Below are positions 35,401-44,100 of a stretch of DNA of 64,000 bases, piece by piece. The DNA lies in IMG/VR virus record IMGVR_UViG_3300036768_001501, positions 1 to 64,000 of that record; one strand, given 5' to 3'. Source of the DNA: a virus. Positions within the stretch are counted from its first letter, which is position 1, and every line of letters starts with the position of its first letter. The position numbers and the translations under genes were made by a program. The notes under the pieces were generated by a model, which saw nothing but the letters and a program-made list of their open reading frames with translations, searched no databases and was not told where the DNA came from.

Positions 35401-38400
35401 GACCAAAAAGGCTGTAGAGATGATTCGCAGCGGCAAAACCAAGCTGCGCGATGTTGATGATGTTGTGAAATATCTAGAAATCAAAGAGGAGTACGGAAAA
35501 GAGGTTGGGAAGCAGTTCTACGATGAATTAGTGAAACAACAGGAAGCACTAGATGCCCTTACCAAGGAGCGCAAGCAGCGCCTTGAGGCGCAGAAAAAGG
35601 TAGATGAACAGAAGCGCAAGACTAAGGAAGCAATCGAGAAGGCTAAGCGTGCGCGCGAAGAGGAAATCCTACCATCCGAGGCGGCTCGTCAATGGCAAGA
35701 GCTGGCTCAGTTTGGGAAGCCTCTTTATTTCGGTCGCCGTAGATTTACTCGGCAGTACTTCGAGCGCGAGTTTGGCGTAGATTTTGCTCGGTTTATCCCA
35801 ACTGAAGAACACATTGATGCGCTTGTGCGATTGCGCAAGTTGCAGGCCGAGGCCGGATCTGTTGCTGCTGCTCGGGAGGCGGAGAAGACATTCAGTGCTC
35901 TTTTTGCCACGCAGCGGCAGCGCGAAATGATGGTTGATTGGAAACGGCGTCGGCGCGAAATTGAGCGTGAGCAGCTTGAGGCGGATCGCTTGCAGCGGGA
36001 GATGGAAATCAACCGGCAAGCAATGGAAAACATCCGCCTCCGCAAGACTCCGCTAAAAGATTTGCGCCTAGAGACGCAAGCTGTGCGCATCGAGATGGCT
36101 GCAAGGCGTGCCGGCTATTCTGAGGAAGAAGTGCGTCAGAGAGGCGCAAGTTTTCGCCAGACAGCTATTCAGTACGAGCGTGAGCAAACGCACTTCCGTC
36201 GCTTGAAAATCTCTTGGGAAGAATTGCTCCGGTACATGGGCCGCGTGTTTATTGGCTTGCAAGCATTCGACATGCTCCGTCGGGCCATCGATGTGGCAAC
36301 AAACGTAACATTTGGATTTGCGCGGCAAATGCAAGATTTGCGCATTGGTGTTGTTAGTTCAGTTACTGCACTGAATAGATTTACAGTCGGCGGTCGCGGT
36401 GCCGAATTCGGTATGCGCGAACAGGTGCAGCTAGCAGCCAGCGAAACGCAGGGAACTATCATGTTAATGAAGCAATATGCTTTGAAGTTCGGCGTACCGC
36501 TGGATCAATTGCTTGAGGGCTACCAAACGGCAGCCGGCGTGGCAAGGCAAGCTGGGTTCACTGGCCCAAATGTGGTCAAGGCTATCAGCTCCTTGGTTGC
36601 GTTCTCCCAAGCGATGAACATCAGTATGAGCACGTTGGCCCGCACGATCGATAACGTGTTCACTGGCCAGCGTGTTGCTCAGGTAACGCTTGGTCGCATG
36701 CTCGGCTTGTCCGAGAGGAAAGTGCGCGAGCTTGTCGCCAAGGGCACTTTCCGTGAAGAACTTATGCGCCGCTTGGAGCCGGTAGCAGAAGCTGTTCAGC
36801 AGATGGGTGATACGAGCATTCGTGTGCAATCTGCTCGTACGCTGTCTGCTATGATGATTTACTTCAATCAATTTACTCAGCCGGTTATGGATGTGGTTGC
36901 GCGTGGTATTGGCATTGCCGGTGCGCCGTTCAAGAGCCTTGCTAATGAGATGATTCTGAAGGAGGCGCTATATCCTGATCGTAGTTTCTTGTCGAAATCG
37001 TTTGACTACGGGCGGGATTTCATGCTCCCGATGGGAGCTACGATTGGTAGCATTGTGATTTCGCGCGTTATTACCCACGCCATGCGCAATGCCGCTATGG
37101 AGGCCGCAAAGCAGGTTGGTGGAGCAGCAACTGGCGGCTTGATGTCTAGGCTTATAGCTTATGTACTTGGCGCCGGTGCTGGTGCTGCTGGTGGTGGTAT
37201 TTTGCGAAGCGCGATGGCGCGCATTGCTGGGTTCTCTTTGACTAGATTTATTGCTTCAAGGCCGCTGTTGGCGCTGCTTAGTGGAGCACTAACCAGTGGT
37301 GGCGTTCTTATGCCGCAGATTCTGTTAACGATGCTGCTTACCGGCGGGACGCTCGGGTTGACGTACTTGCTATCAAGGTCGCGATCGCAGAAACTGAGCG
37401 GTGAAAATTTGGCTGAAGCTGTATCGATTGCTCTGAATGAGGAAGCCCGTAAGGCCGTGTTGGAGAATCGCGGGATGGACGTTGTTCGGAGCAAGATGGG
37501 CATTTACGGCCCCACTCAGGGTGCGCCCGAAGCTCGGCCTTCGTCTTCTGCCCTATATGGGCTTTTGCCGCTCCCTGGGCCTGGGTATTTGCACCCGTCG
37601 CCGACGCCTACCCCAACTCCCGCCATTACAGCTACCAGTACTCCTACTGTTACCCCTACTGCTACCCCTACTGTTACGCCGACGTCGCCACCTGGTGGTA
37701 CTGCGGTTGATTTGTCAGCCGAGGGCGGTGAACCAAGCAAAGAAGTAAAGTCTGTGTCGCAACTGCTCGATAGCGCGGGGAAGATTAAAGAGAAGCTTGA
37801 AGGAGACAGGGAGCAGTACGAGCAATCTGTTTTACGTGGGCTAGCGATACCTGTTGAAGTTATGAAGGTAACGCAGCAACATATTCAGGAGGGTCAGAAT
37901 AAACTTGCTGCATTGAATGCCCTCTTGGAGCGCTTGCGGGAAAGCAGTGATGCAAATGCCCAGGCTACTGCGAACAAGCTAGAAGGAATTGTTGGCAGCC
38001 TGTCTACAGCGCTTTCGCAGTTCAGCGATACGATCTATGACGCTGAGGAGCTGGTTAAGCTTGAAACAGAGGCTCTTAGGTCTAGAGCCGCTGCCGCTAA
38101 GGCGCGTGGGCAGCTTGCCATTGCTCGTGCTCAGTACAAGGCACAGCGCGGGTTTGCTGTTAGCCCAGAGGAGTGGAGACAGGCAATTGAAACAGGCCGT
38201 CTGGCTGAAATTCCTCTTGTGGAAGAGGAGTTGAGGCGTACGCTTGAGGCTCTGCCTGATGAATTCAAGTCACTTAGCGCGCCTCCGTCTATGGAGCAGA
38301 TGAGAGATTACATTCAGAGGAGAGAAGAAGCAAAAAAAGCTGCCCAGGCCGGCGGCAATCTCTCTCGTGAATATATCGATCGAGAGGCAAGGAGGCTGTA

Positions 38401-41140
38401 TAGTCAATATCTGAAGGCGTACGAATTGAAGCAAGATATTGAGGCCAGCAGGGGTAGTGCGTCTCTTGAAGCAGAGAGGGTTATTCTAGAGTCAGATATT
38501 GCAAGAAGGCGCCAGATGCTTGCGTACACTTCTGAGTCTAAAAAGAACCTTGCCCAGCTATCTGGTGACCTGTTGAGCGCAGTGTTGGGCGTGCAGCGCC
38601 CTGGTGATTTGCCTGGTGGGATAAAGAGATTTCGCGAGCTGCTTTTTGGTCTAGCCGGTGAAAGGCTAGAGCATGAAATGGCTTTGATTAGCAGCCAGTA
38701 CGAGAGCCGGCTTATGGAAGCCGAGCTTATGCCTGGGATGGCCGACGCCATTAAGCAATCAGCAGAATCTTTTCTTTTGAGCGCCGAAACGCAGGCTCGT
38801 TTATCGGCAATCGGGACTCTAGGAGGGATTGCTACTAGGCAAGCTGACGAAGCTAGCAGGCGCATTGCTGTTCGTCTTGAAAAATCTCAGTCTGAGGCAC
38901 GTTTGGGCGCAAGCGCTTTGACGCTGGTCAATCCACTTAGCGAGACGACAGATGTAGCGGCTCGTATCTACGGTTCGATGTTGTCGCGTAGTGCCATTCA
39001 GGAGGCCGTTGCGTCTTTGGATCAGCAAATTAGTGAGTATGACGCTACTGCTCAAGAGGTGCGCAAGAGAATTCAAAGCATTGCCAGTACAGATGCAGAG
39101 CGCATTGCTGCACGTGCAGAGTTGCAACGAATTGAAGAAAAGCGCAATGAGCTTGAGCGGCAACGAATTAATTTGCTCGCAGAAGGCAATGAGCGCTTAA
39201 TTGAAGAGATTCAGCTTCGCATGGAGCTGTACCGTCGATCGTTTGCTGGCAGCATATTGTCAGGCCTCATTTCCGGTGGCCCGTTTGGGATGCTTCAGCC
39301 TCTTGCGCAGCGCGGTGAAGAGGCTTTGAATAAAGCCTTTGCTAGGCTTCTTGGTTACATTCCTGGCCCGCGCCGTGGAGTACAAGAACAGCGGGTAGAG
39401 GCCGAAAAGGTGCAGATCAATGTTTCTGGCGGCGATAGAAGGTACTCAATTGGCGGGCAGTTGATGGAAGATTTTAAGAACCTGCTTTCGCAGAATGTTG
39501 AGGAATCGAAAGCCGCTGAGGCAACTGGAAAGCAAGTTACTCAGGATGCCAAATCTCTTGGGAAAATGATCGCTGAAAAGCTTGGCATTTCTGACGCAGT
39601 TACCGCTTCTGTTGGTGCTTCTTATCAGGCATTTCGCATTATATCTGGTACTATTGAGACAGTGGATGAGATTCAAGATCGTATTCGCGCCCTGCGTAAC
39701 CAGGTCGGCTGGACGCTGAACCCAGATAAGTACGCGCAGCGTGCTATGGCCGAAGTGTTGAGGCCGTTTGGGCTGGGTGGTTTTGGCAAGATTATTGGCA
39801 TGAGTAATTTGGGCAAGGGCCTTTCCGCCGCAGGACTAACTGGAGTTGGAGCTGGTGTTGGCTTTTTGGTTGGTGGACCAGTTGGAGCTGCTATCGGGGC
39901 AGGGCTTGGAGCTCTCTTAGGCGCGTTTGGGGCATCTGGGTTTGGCTTGTTTAGGCCGCCAACTCCAGCTTCGCGTTTGCGTCGCGGATTGCAGCGTGTT
40001 TTCGATGAGCTTGGCATTCCGCGTGATGCTCGTGGCGGACGTGGAATTTCGTTTATGCCGACGGAGTACAGCGAGATTACCGGAGAAGTTGGCGCAGCCA
40101 CTGGTTTGTACTTGCGCAAGCGTTATCCTGGGCTTGGCGACTTGGGCCTTTTGCCGATTCGTATGATCTATGCAACCGCACAGGCCGGCAAGGCTCTTGG
40201 GTTGGCGCGTGAAGATACTGAGTACTTGGCCCGCTCTGTATCGAAGAAGCTCGTTCCATCGCTTGAGGCCGCTGCTATGGCGCTCGCTTCTCTCTATCGG
40301 AAGGGCGCTATCGGGCAGAAAGATTTCCTAAATGGCGCTGCTGGTATTGCTAGGATTTTTGGTGAGCTTCCGCCAGCGATTAATGCAGCCGCATTAGCTG
40401 TGAATGCATTTGCCCGCGACGGAAGCATTAGCTTCGAGCGCCTGAAACGTACAATCCAGGATGCGCAACAGGTTGTCTCTCGTGGCATTGCTGACGCCGT
40501 ACGGCTCGGTGTTGAGTCAGGTGGAAGCGTTGCGCTGACTGGGCAGGCGATCGGTGACGCATTTTCTGATGCTTTCTTGCAGCGCGTGACCGAGCGCCTG
40601 ATGCAGCGAAAGGACATTGGTGACGCTTTGACGCGGGCTGTAGCTGAGGCTGAATCTGCTGCCGAGCTGCTTGCCGAGGGGCGTACTCAGGAATACGCAG
40701 TTCAGATTCAGAAAGTTATGTCCTTAATAGCCGAGTCGCAAACAAAAGTGGCTCAGATCATTTCTCCAGTGACGCAAGCACTCTATAGTGTTCGCACGAC
40801 TCTTGGCATCGGTGCTCCAGGCGTTTATGCCCAGATTGGGTTCGGTGCATACAACTCCCAGTATATTGCCAATCAGCCCGCTAGGTACTTGTACAAAGAT
40901 ACTGGAGAAAGCGCTACTGCGTATGCGCCAAGGGCCTTCAGGCATGAAGACATTGAGAAAATGGGCCAGGTGATTGCTGGTGCTGTAGCAACAGCAATTG
41001 AACGTAGCAGTAGCGGCCAAAGGGTTACGATTAATGTCGATGGTGGAGAGTTCGGTACCGCTGTCAGCGGTGTTATGTACAAGCAGTCAAAGACTAGGGG
41101 AATTCAAGTTTCTACACCACAGATGTTTGGGTTGGAGTAA
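29417..41140 (+). CDS. Giant tape measure protein
   Basis: A 3,907-residue protein from a GTG, placed after the chaperone pair and before the distal tail genes. N-terminal ~200 residues are coiled-coil. Residues ~200-310 hold three imperfect repeats with 'EPPPRPRRGG' and 'TAPM-x-TNV-x-PS'. Residues ~438-460 are a perfect 33-bp tandem duplication (ASLSTPISMQA twice). A Gly-rich stretch lies at ~1626-1660, long charged coiled coils to ~2260, and hydrophobic helices at ~2540-2650. A Pro/Thr stretch is at ~2728-2758 and a Gly/Ala-rich hydrophobic hairpin at ~3476-3512. The coiled coils set tail length and the hydrophobic parts may insert in the membrane during DNA entry. No enzymatic domain was recognised. 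At ~0.15 nm per residue the tail could approach 0.6 micrometre. Confidence 0.9.
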   Translation: MAKREDISVELDVSVTEELNKQATSVTKISSAISSIKSGAQEAAGPIKQIATDMKSIATSSSDFVKSFGDLRKAFDELKKLNVSAATEKLKKGQEKIEEFTSKVRGAASELADLTNKISSATSGIVSASEGIKSVSTAVSSLSTSIERANAVIDAFASRARQLSEAVQSVANSVARISELEAKTQSAETRAKTETAKRRAARRRQPEPEPEPTPEPSRGGRRIVSRISAVGQYVRTEPEPPPRPRRGGARASAVQQYWHTAPMVTNVLPSDGNEKPEPPPRSRRGGSHAHTYVVRQYGYTAPMATNVAPSYKRTKQHGAHESTIGPGHYVHVPAVIYPSEKEPPRGYRYGFGFGEDPTKLYPIMSEYATEIMSHGLRRRIGFQPGGSEFVVREDAPLQMKQRLASPKYRAQLAQFLSRLESGRAPSAASGTRLYPTASASLSTPISMQAASLSTPISMQAGGVYAGPSDSGSGGGTIMGHASVITTETPRRRRGGRRPSLYRWMDVREAKRRFADLSDRPLDEILDLLKTKEEREALKKKTQAVQTGQFRILDLTNEVEDFFRAKREEELKKLPKKEREFRSPFYIPEEIDITEDPVMHAMLKVYKDLKKVPEAMHFVATRAREKLSGERVRQFREVLSQAGFSEEDIEKGRFHVPFVPLSLAADMSDRAALANIMLGGGGRKQAVISYALKHAPHALTPAGSAFTTAIFERGLGSELFSEAYLQAFAQARPETQTYIMKRLSSLPRSKEYQYAQRMRLFFADLYKRSPEPAVKLMRELGPAVESLSFSPQDIVSLWRGIRSAVPGGLEKVRTFTDFLKFVAPAQQKVWSGTFVGRTLVLSSAIRDLKEQYEKGELSKGNIEDLKSLAASVRLLSRSFRTPKERQLSQLEVGKRINDLIGKITGSKFYKVLPANVQRDIDHLISNTVAPMLGEPEHADIQQLFDVASDIRIKLFGRQAETVGQMLRRLSDHARKVLPKGEFRAFEKTLEEYRPAKGQKVSSDVVFKKIYQDVMYGRFGSEELSQKVRGVMSSEWHRVRTAHDPFEHARKHTGADIVGDELKDAYIKQRSLHAMTQDIFDILPGPSPYKYYGVRAPLFVSAEPYEEQAKIALVTRAKMKYLPAFKDKNFISGIARLYEIFGGVNPAKLIEKAESGNAIAALEAKMLLPKKGEDWLQHLGKLILSHRVGTSLDIFGRNINEAIRRQREEARAMRRRMRMMKKIEQEARRNDPFADKKLEAALEAEEPLKRVFSTMYGRAGVKLQEKQLERLVDLTLGSDFWAALRYQDALEVQKKPERFVMTMMELLGFPSASVVGMGKLPSYEQLVESLAKHGDAFVSNAIGISRDVERELQMLGLGNIIANEVSKASGTEEAAKKDRSRKKEVGAAELTPSESDASKIKRALRNKGTKLSKKTANIPLTAQELIEMAANLGKGRRSIPEGVDIESAFEQRKKNIAEFASLLGIDPKSQAGQKRLKGWEEYLEKLKESGNISQLVFPNVAEWLLASGVRGRPTPEVEEMNLRIASWLHEHGLLAGTSNTILRWRKFFEEQGGQVTNAIASQMIKPSKPSGPQASAVFTPMMAGGMYSGMPSGGMSMVGEGTYSTGPTMQFGQYSFTPYAESGSPRAMAAGGGGGKGGGGKGGGKKGGGFFGFFGGGGGDDDGGDDEEEKEPPKKQKRGRKKKSSEEEIDWTAPRSATGDKTIDFIVDRVTKMVSAIRKPELTMPGSQESFFREIVMPAIEVLNALGVSGKPVSGPLKGRAGKKLKNQLKQMGIDVEKMSDIDLGIIAGMPKDLFDYLKYLFKTTPATPRQRSRASESLEHITETAILQGKVAGGEVDLYPWQMQTIKRLASLLGPEVGQFAYGLFQMGNMFKTLTQASQLAASSPSPYLYEKRVTTGPAKQTYIKARRGKAMASAADLIAKAESQAEAFRMISEGASLLPPKDLAKAIETYMKTGDEEVFKQTVDSMLRRESAKTQYEQKILQKRNVVDELKRIELTKKAVEMIRSGKTKLRDVDDVVKYLEIKEEYGKEVGKQFYDELVKQQEALDALTKERKQRLEAQKKVDEQKRKTKEAIEKAKRAREEEILPSEAARQWQELAQFGKPLYFGRRRFTRQYFEREFGVDFARFIPTEEHIDALVRLRKLQAEAGSVAAAREAEKTFSALFATQRQREMMVDWKRRRREIEREQLEADRLQREMEINRQAMENIRLRKTPLKDLRLETQAVRIEMAARRAGYSEEEVRQRGASFRQTAIQYEREQTHFRRLKISWEELLRYMGRVFIGLQAFDMLRRAIDVATNVTFGFARQMQDLRIGVVSSVTALNRFTVGGRGAEFGMREQVQLAASETQGTIMLMKQYALKFGVPLDQLLEGYQTAAGVARQAGFTGPNVVKAISSLVAFSQAMNISMSTLARTIDNVFTGQRVAQVTLGRMLGLSERKVRELVAKGTFREELMRRLEPVAEAVQQMGDTSIRVQSARTLSAMMIYFNQFTQPVMDVVARGIGIAGAPFKSLANEMILKEALYPDRSFLSKSFDYGRDFMLPMGATIGSIVISRVITHAMRNAAMEAAKQVGGAATGGLMSRLIAYVLGAGAGAAGGGILRSAMARIAGFSLTRFIASRPLLALLSGALTSGGVLMPQILLTMLLTGGTLGLTYLLSRSRSQKLSGENLAEAVSIALNEEARKAVLENRGMDVVRSKMGIYGPTQGAPEARPSSSALYGLLPLPGPGYLHPSPTPTPTPAITATSTPTVTPTATPTVTPTSPPGGTAVDLSAEGGEPSKEVKSVSQLLDSAGKIKEKLEGDREQYEQSVLRGLAIPVEVMKVTQQHIQEGQNKLAALNALLERLRESSDANAQATANKLEGIVGSLSTALSQFSDTIYDAEELVKLETEALRSRAAAAKARGQLAIARAQYKAQRGFAVSPEEWRQAIETGRLAEIPLVEEELRRTLEALPDEFKSLSAPPSMEQMRDYIQRREEAKKAAQAGGNLSREYIDREARRLYSQYLKAYELKQDIEASRGSASLEAERVILESDIARRRQMLAYTSESKKNLAQLSGDLLSAVLGVQRPGDLPGGIKRFRELLFGLAGERLEHEMALISSQYESRLMEAELMPGMADAIKQSAESFLLSAETQARLSAIGTLGGIATRQADEASRRIAVRLEKSQSEARLGASALTLVNPLSETTDVAARIYGSMLSRSAIQEAVASLDQQISEYDATAQEVRKRIQSIASTDAERIAARAELQRIEEKRNELERQRINLLAEGNERLIEEIQLRMELYRRSFAGSILSGLISGGPFGMLQPLAQRGEEALNKAFARLLGYIPGPRRGVQEQRVEAEKVQINVSGGDRRYSIGGQLMEDFKNLLSQNVEESKAAEATGKQVTQDAKSLGKMIAEKLGISDAVTASVGASYQAFRIISGTIETVDEIQDRIRALRNQVGWTLNPDKYAQRAMAEVLRPFGLGGFGKIIGMSNLGKGLSAAGLTGVGAGVGFLVGGPVGAAIGAGLGALLGAFGASGFGLFRPPTPASRLRRGLQRVFDELGIPRDARGGRGISFMPTEYSEITGEVGAATGLYLRKRYPGLGDLGLLPIRMIYATAQAGKALGLAREDTEYLARSVSKKLVPSLEAAAMALASLYRKGAIGQKDFLNGAAGIARIFGELPPAINAAALAVNAFARDGSISFERLKRTIQDAQQVVSRGIADAVRLGVESGGSVALTGQAIGDAFSDAFLQRVTERLMQRKDIGDALTRAVAEAESAAELLAEGRTQEYAVQIQKVMSLIAESQTKVAQIISPVTQALYSVRTTLGIGAPGVYAQIGFGAYNSQYIANQPARYLYKDTGESATAYAPRAFRHEDIEKMGQVIAGAVATAIERSSSGQRVTINVDGGEFGTAVSGVMYKQSKTRGIQVSTPQMFGLE
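30731..30796 (+). repeat. 33-bp perfect tandem duplication
   Basis: Units 30731-30763 and 30764-30796 are identical and encode ASLSTPISMQA twice within the disordered N-terminal region of the tape measure. The perfect identity indicates a recent slippage or duplication. Confidence 0.9.
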
Positions 41141-41143
41141 GGA

Positions 41144-44100
41144 ATGAAAACGATTCGTGCAGGCAGTGCTGGGTCAACAGAGATTATTGTTGTAACGAAC
41201 GAGCTTGAGCCGTCGTCTATTTCTTTCGGCTCAAACCAGTCCGGCGACGGACTGCGCGTGATGCGCGTTCGTGGATCAAGCACGAATCTCGGGCGGTCGT
41301 GGCTAAGGGCGTACGGCAAGTTGTCCGGCATGAACATTACGCCGCAGTCGGTCACCATCGATGTTTCTGGTAGCTCATCTGTTGTTCAATCAGGAAAGAT
41401 TCCGACAATCGATACTATTATCAAAATGGTTAACCTTATCATGCAGGGCGATGATACATTTACAATTTCAGATGTTATAAAGCTGGTTAATGCCGCCCTA
41501 ACTGATACGCCAATGGATATGATGCACGGCGATACTGACAATATGCAGTCCCAGTTGGCATATCCTGTCTGGTACGCTGTGCGCGGCGGTACGCGCTATG
41601 GTGTTAGCCGTAGCTTTGCTGATCCATCTTTTGTTGGTCTGAATGACTTTTTCCCCAGCTCGGTGACGGCCCGCCAGCCTGGGTGCATTAATGATGTAAA
41701 CGGCGGAAACAAATGGACTATTAAATGCTTGGATATGATTCGCTGGAACGATCATATTTTCGTTGCTGTTGGGGCGGTGTACGGGCCATCGTCTGGCGGC
41801 AATAGCAACGATACATGCGCCGTGATGGTTTATGATGTTGACATTAAGCGTGGTTCACCTATGGCATTGATTGGTGGTGTGTATGATGTATATCGGTACT
41901 TGTTCCCATCAAATTATTCCCGCTCTGGGACAAGGACAGCATCTCTGATTGATGTTTCATTGGCTGTAGTTGATGGCGTCATCTATGTTGGTGTGCTTGG
42001 TCAGCTACAGCAGGGTACAAATGATGAGAGATTTGCAAATATCTTTTCATTGCCAGTCGCTCTGTATCCTGTGCTGTGTAAGTCCAGCCAATTTCAGGTT
42101 GGGTCTGATGGTGTTATTACATTTACGGTTGATGTTCCGATTTTCAAGAATGTAATTAGTGGAGACGAGGTATGTATTACTCGCGGTGCTTTGTCATCTT
42201 ACCAGAGCGCAACTGGTGTGTTTGTTGTCCAGAGTCGTCTTTCTGATTATAGTGTTACGCTTGTAGCAAAGGATAAGAGCGGCACATTTTTTGGCGGTAG
42301 TAGCGCTACGCCAAGGGAGACACTTACCAGCGCAAATAGCTCTAGTTTTTCATGTTATGTTGCAATTTCTAAGATGTTGAATCCGTCCAGGCCGCGTGGC
42401 CATGCTAGGCGGTCCGAGCTCTTCGCCGGCTGCCCGAATGTTATTGATATTGCTGACAACCAGTCTGGCGGTTTGATTATAGCTCATGATTCAAGAGAGA
42501 CGTTTAATATTTTTGGATACTCTAATACGCGCACTTACACTTATGTCTTGCAGGCCAATGATCATGACAGCATTGGCAGAAAGATTCGCTTTGTATTGCC
42601 GCCGACGTATTCTGGCGTTGAGGATATAAGTGGACTTGGGAAAGCCATTTACCTCAAGAAGATTTCCGGTCTTTCGCTTCCTGGAGTACTGCCAGGGTCG
42701 TCCATTCGTATCTTGAGCGGTATTAGCAATGCCCCAAAGACATTTATGATTCAATCGCGCTATCAGTACGGGGATAGTGCGAATGAGAACAAGAGCTATT
42801 ATGTCATCGGAAATACTAGCGACTTGGACGCAACGTCAAACGCAGTCTTTAGCCAATATGTCGAAGTTGAGGTTGAGGTTCCGGTAGCTAATGCTCTATC
42901 TGGACATGTTGCGGCAAACATTGATTTGAAAAACGGCGAAACAATTACAGCTATGCATGTTCCGTTTACGTGGAGTGCATATCCGATCAAGTCTGAGAAA
43001 GTAATTTATGTTGGTACAAATATGGGTCGTATTTTCCGTACGATTGATGGCGGGGCGTCGTGGGATGAAATATATTCACCGCTTTATGGGCAGAATAACC
43101 GCGCGGGGAAGAATTTCCCTGTTTTGTCAATCTTTTGTTTTCATATGGATGATCCGCGCGATATTACATTTTCGTCTATTCAGCGTGTTGGTGCTGCCGG
43201 ATCAAGGCAGTATAAACTTAGCGTGTCTGGCACAGGGAAAATATATTGGTGGCCGTACCAAGCGTTTGAGCTGCGGATTGGGTCTGCTCGGTTAGTTTGT
43301 GTGCGCTCCGAGCTGATAAAGGGGAAGAGCGGAACATTTCAAATTTCTAATGGTTCGCAGGAATTTGATTTTATTGTTAGCAATGAGTCGGATACTACTG
43401 TTCTTGATGGTTACGTTGGTCAGACAAATAAAACATTTACATTTGTTCCTTTGCCAGATGTAATTGCTACCAGCAGAAACGGCATTGTTGTGCGGGCGCA
43501 TCACTATGACCTGAAGAATGGTTTTATGGTTCTTTCTGCGCCTGCGCAAAGCGGCAGTAATCCTGCCGTTCCGGCTGATTTTAATGTTGAAGATAAGGAC
43601 CCTGATTATGGCCAAAAAGTAATGCTTGATACATCAGTTGATTTGATTGATCAGTCTTGGGACGTTCTCGGGCCGATTGGTAGCGGGAATGCCCCGATGA
43701 CCAACAATGGCGGTGTTTACAATTCAACGCAAATTGCCGGCTGTATCGTCGAGTCCGGTGGAACAGTCCGTTATGTTACCGGTGGATCAACTCATGTTAG
43801 TTGGCCTAGGTTGAATTTTACGAATAGCAACAATGAGCCTATTTCTAGCGTTTCTGTTTGCCGTGCAGTGTATGGTAGTTCTGACTCTAGCAATAAAGTT
43901 ATGATAATATTTGGTGGCGGTGGAAAGTTTTCTGGCTATGTCGGGACCAATCAAACTACAATCAATGTTTCATGGAATTATGTCGGAATTGGTGCCATTG
44001 GCAGCACGGTGTCAGTTAAAGATACAGTTGCGACAAACAATGTGAATCTCTCATCGGCTGTATCTGAGACTGTTCCTGGATTGAATGCTGGCTCTACCAT

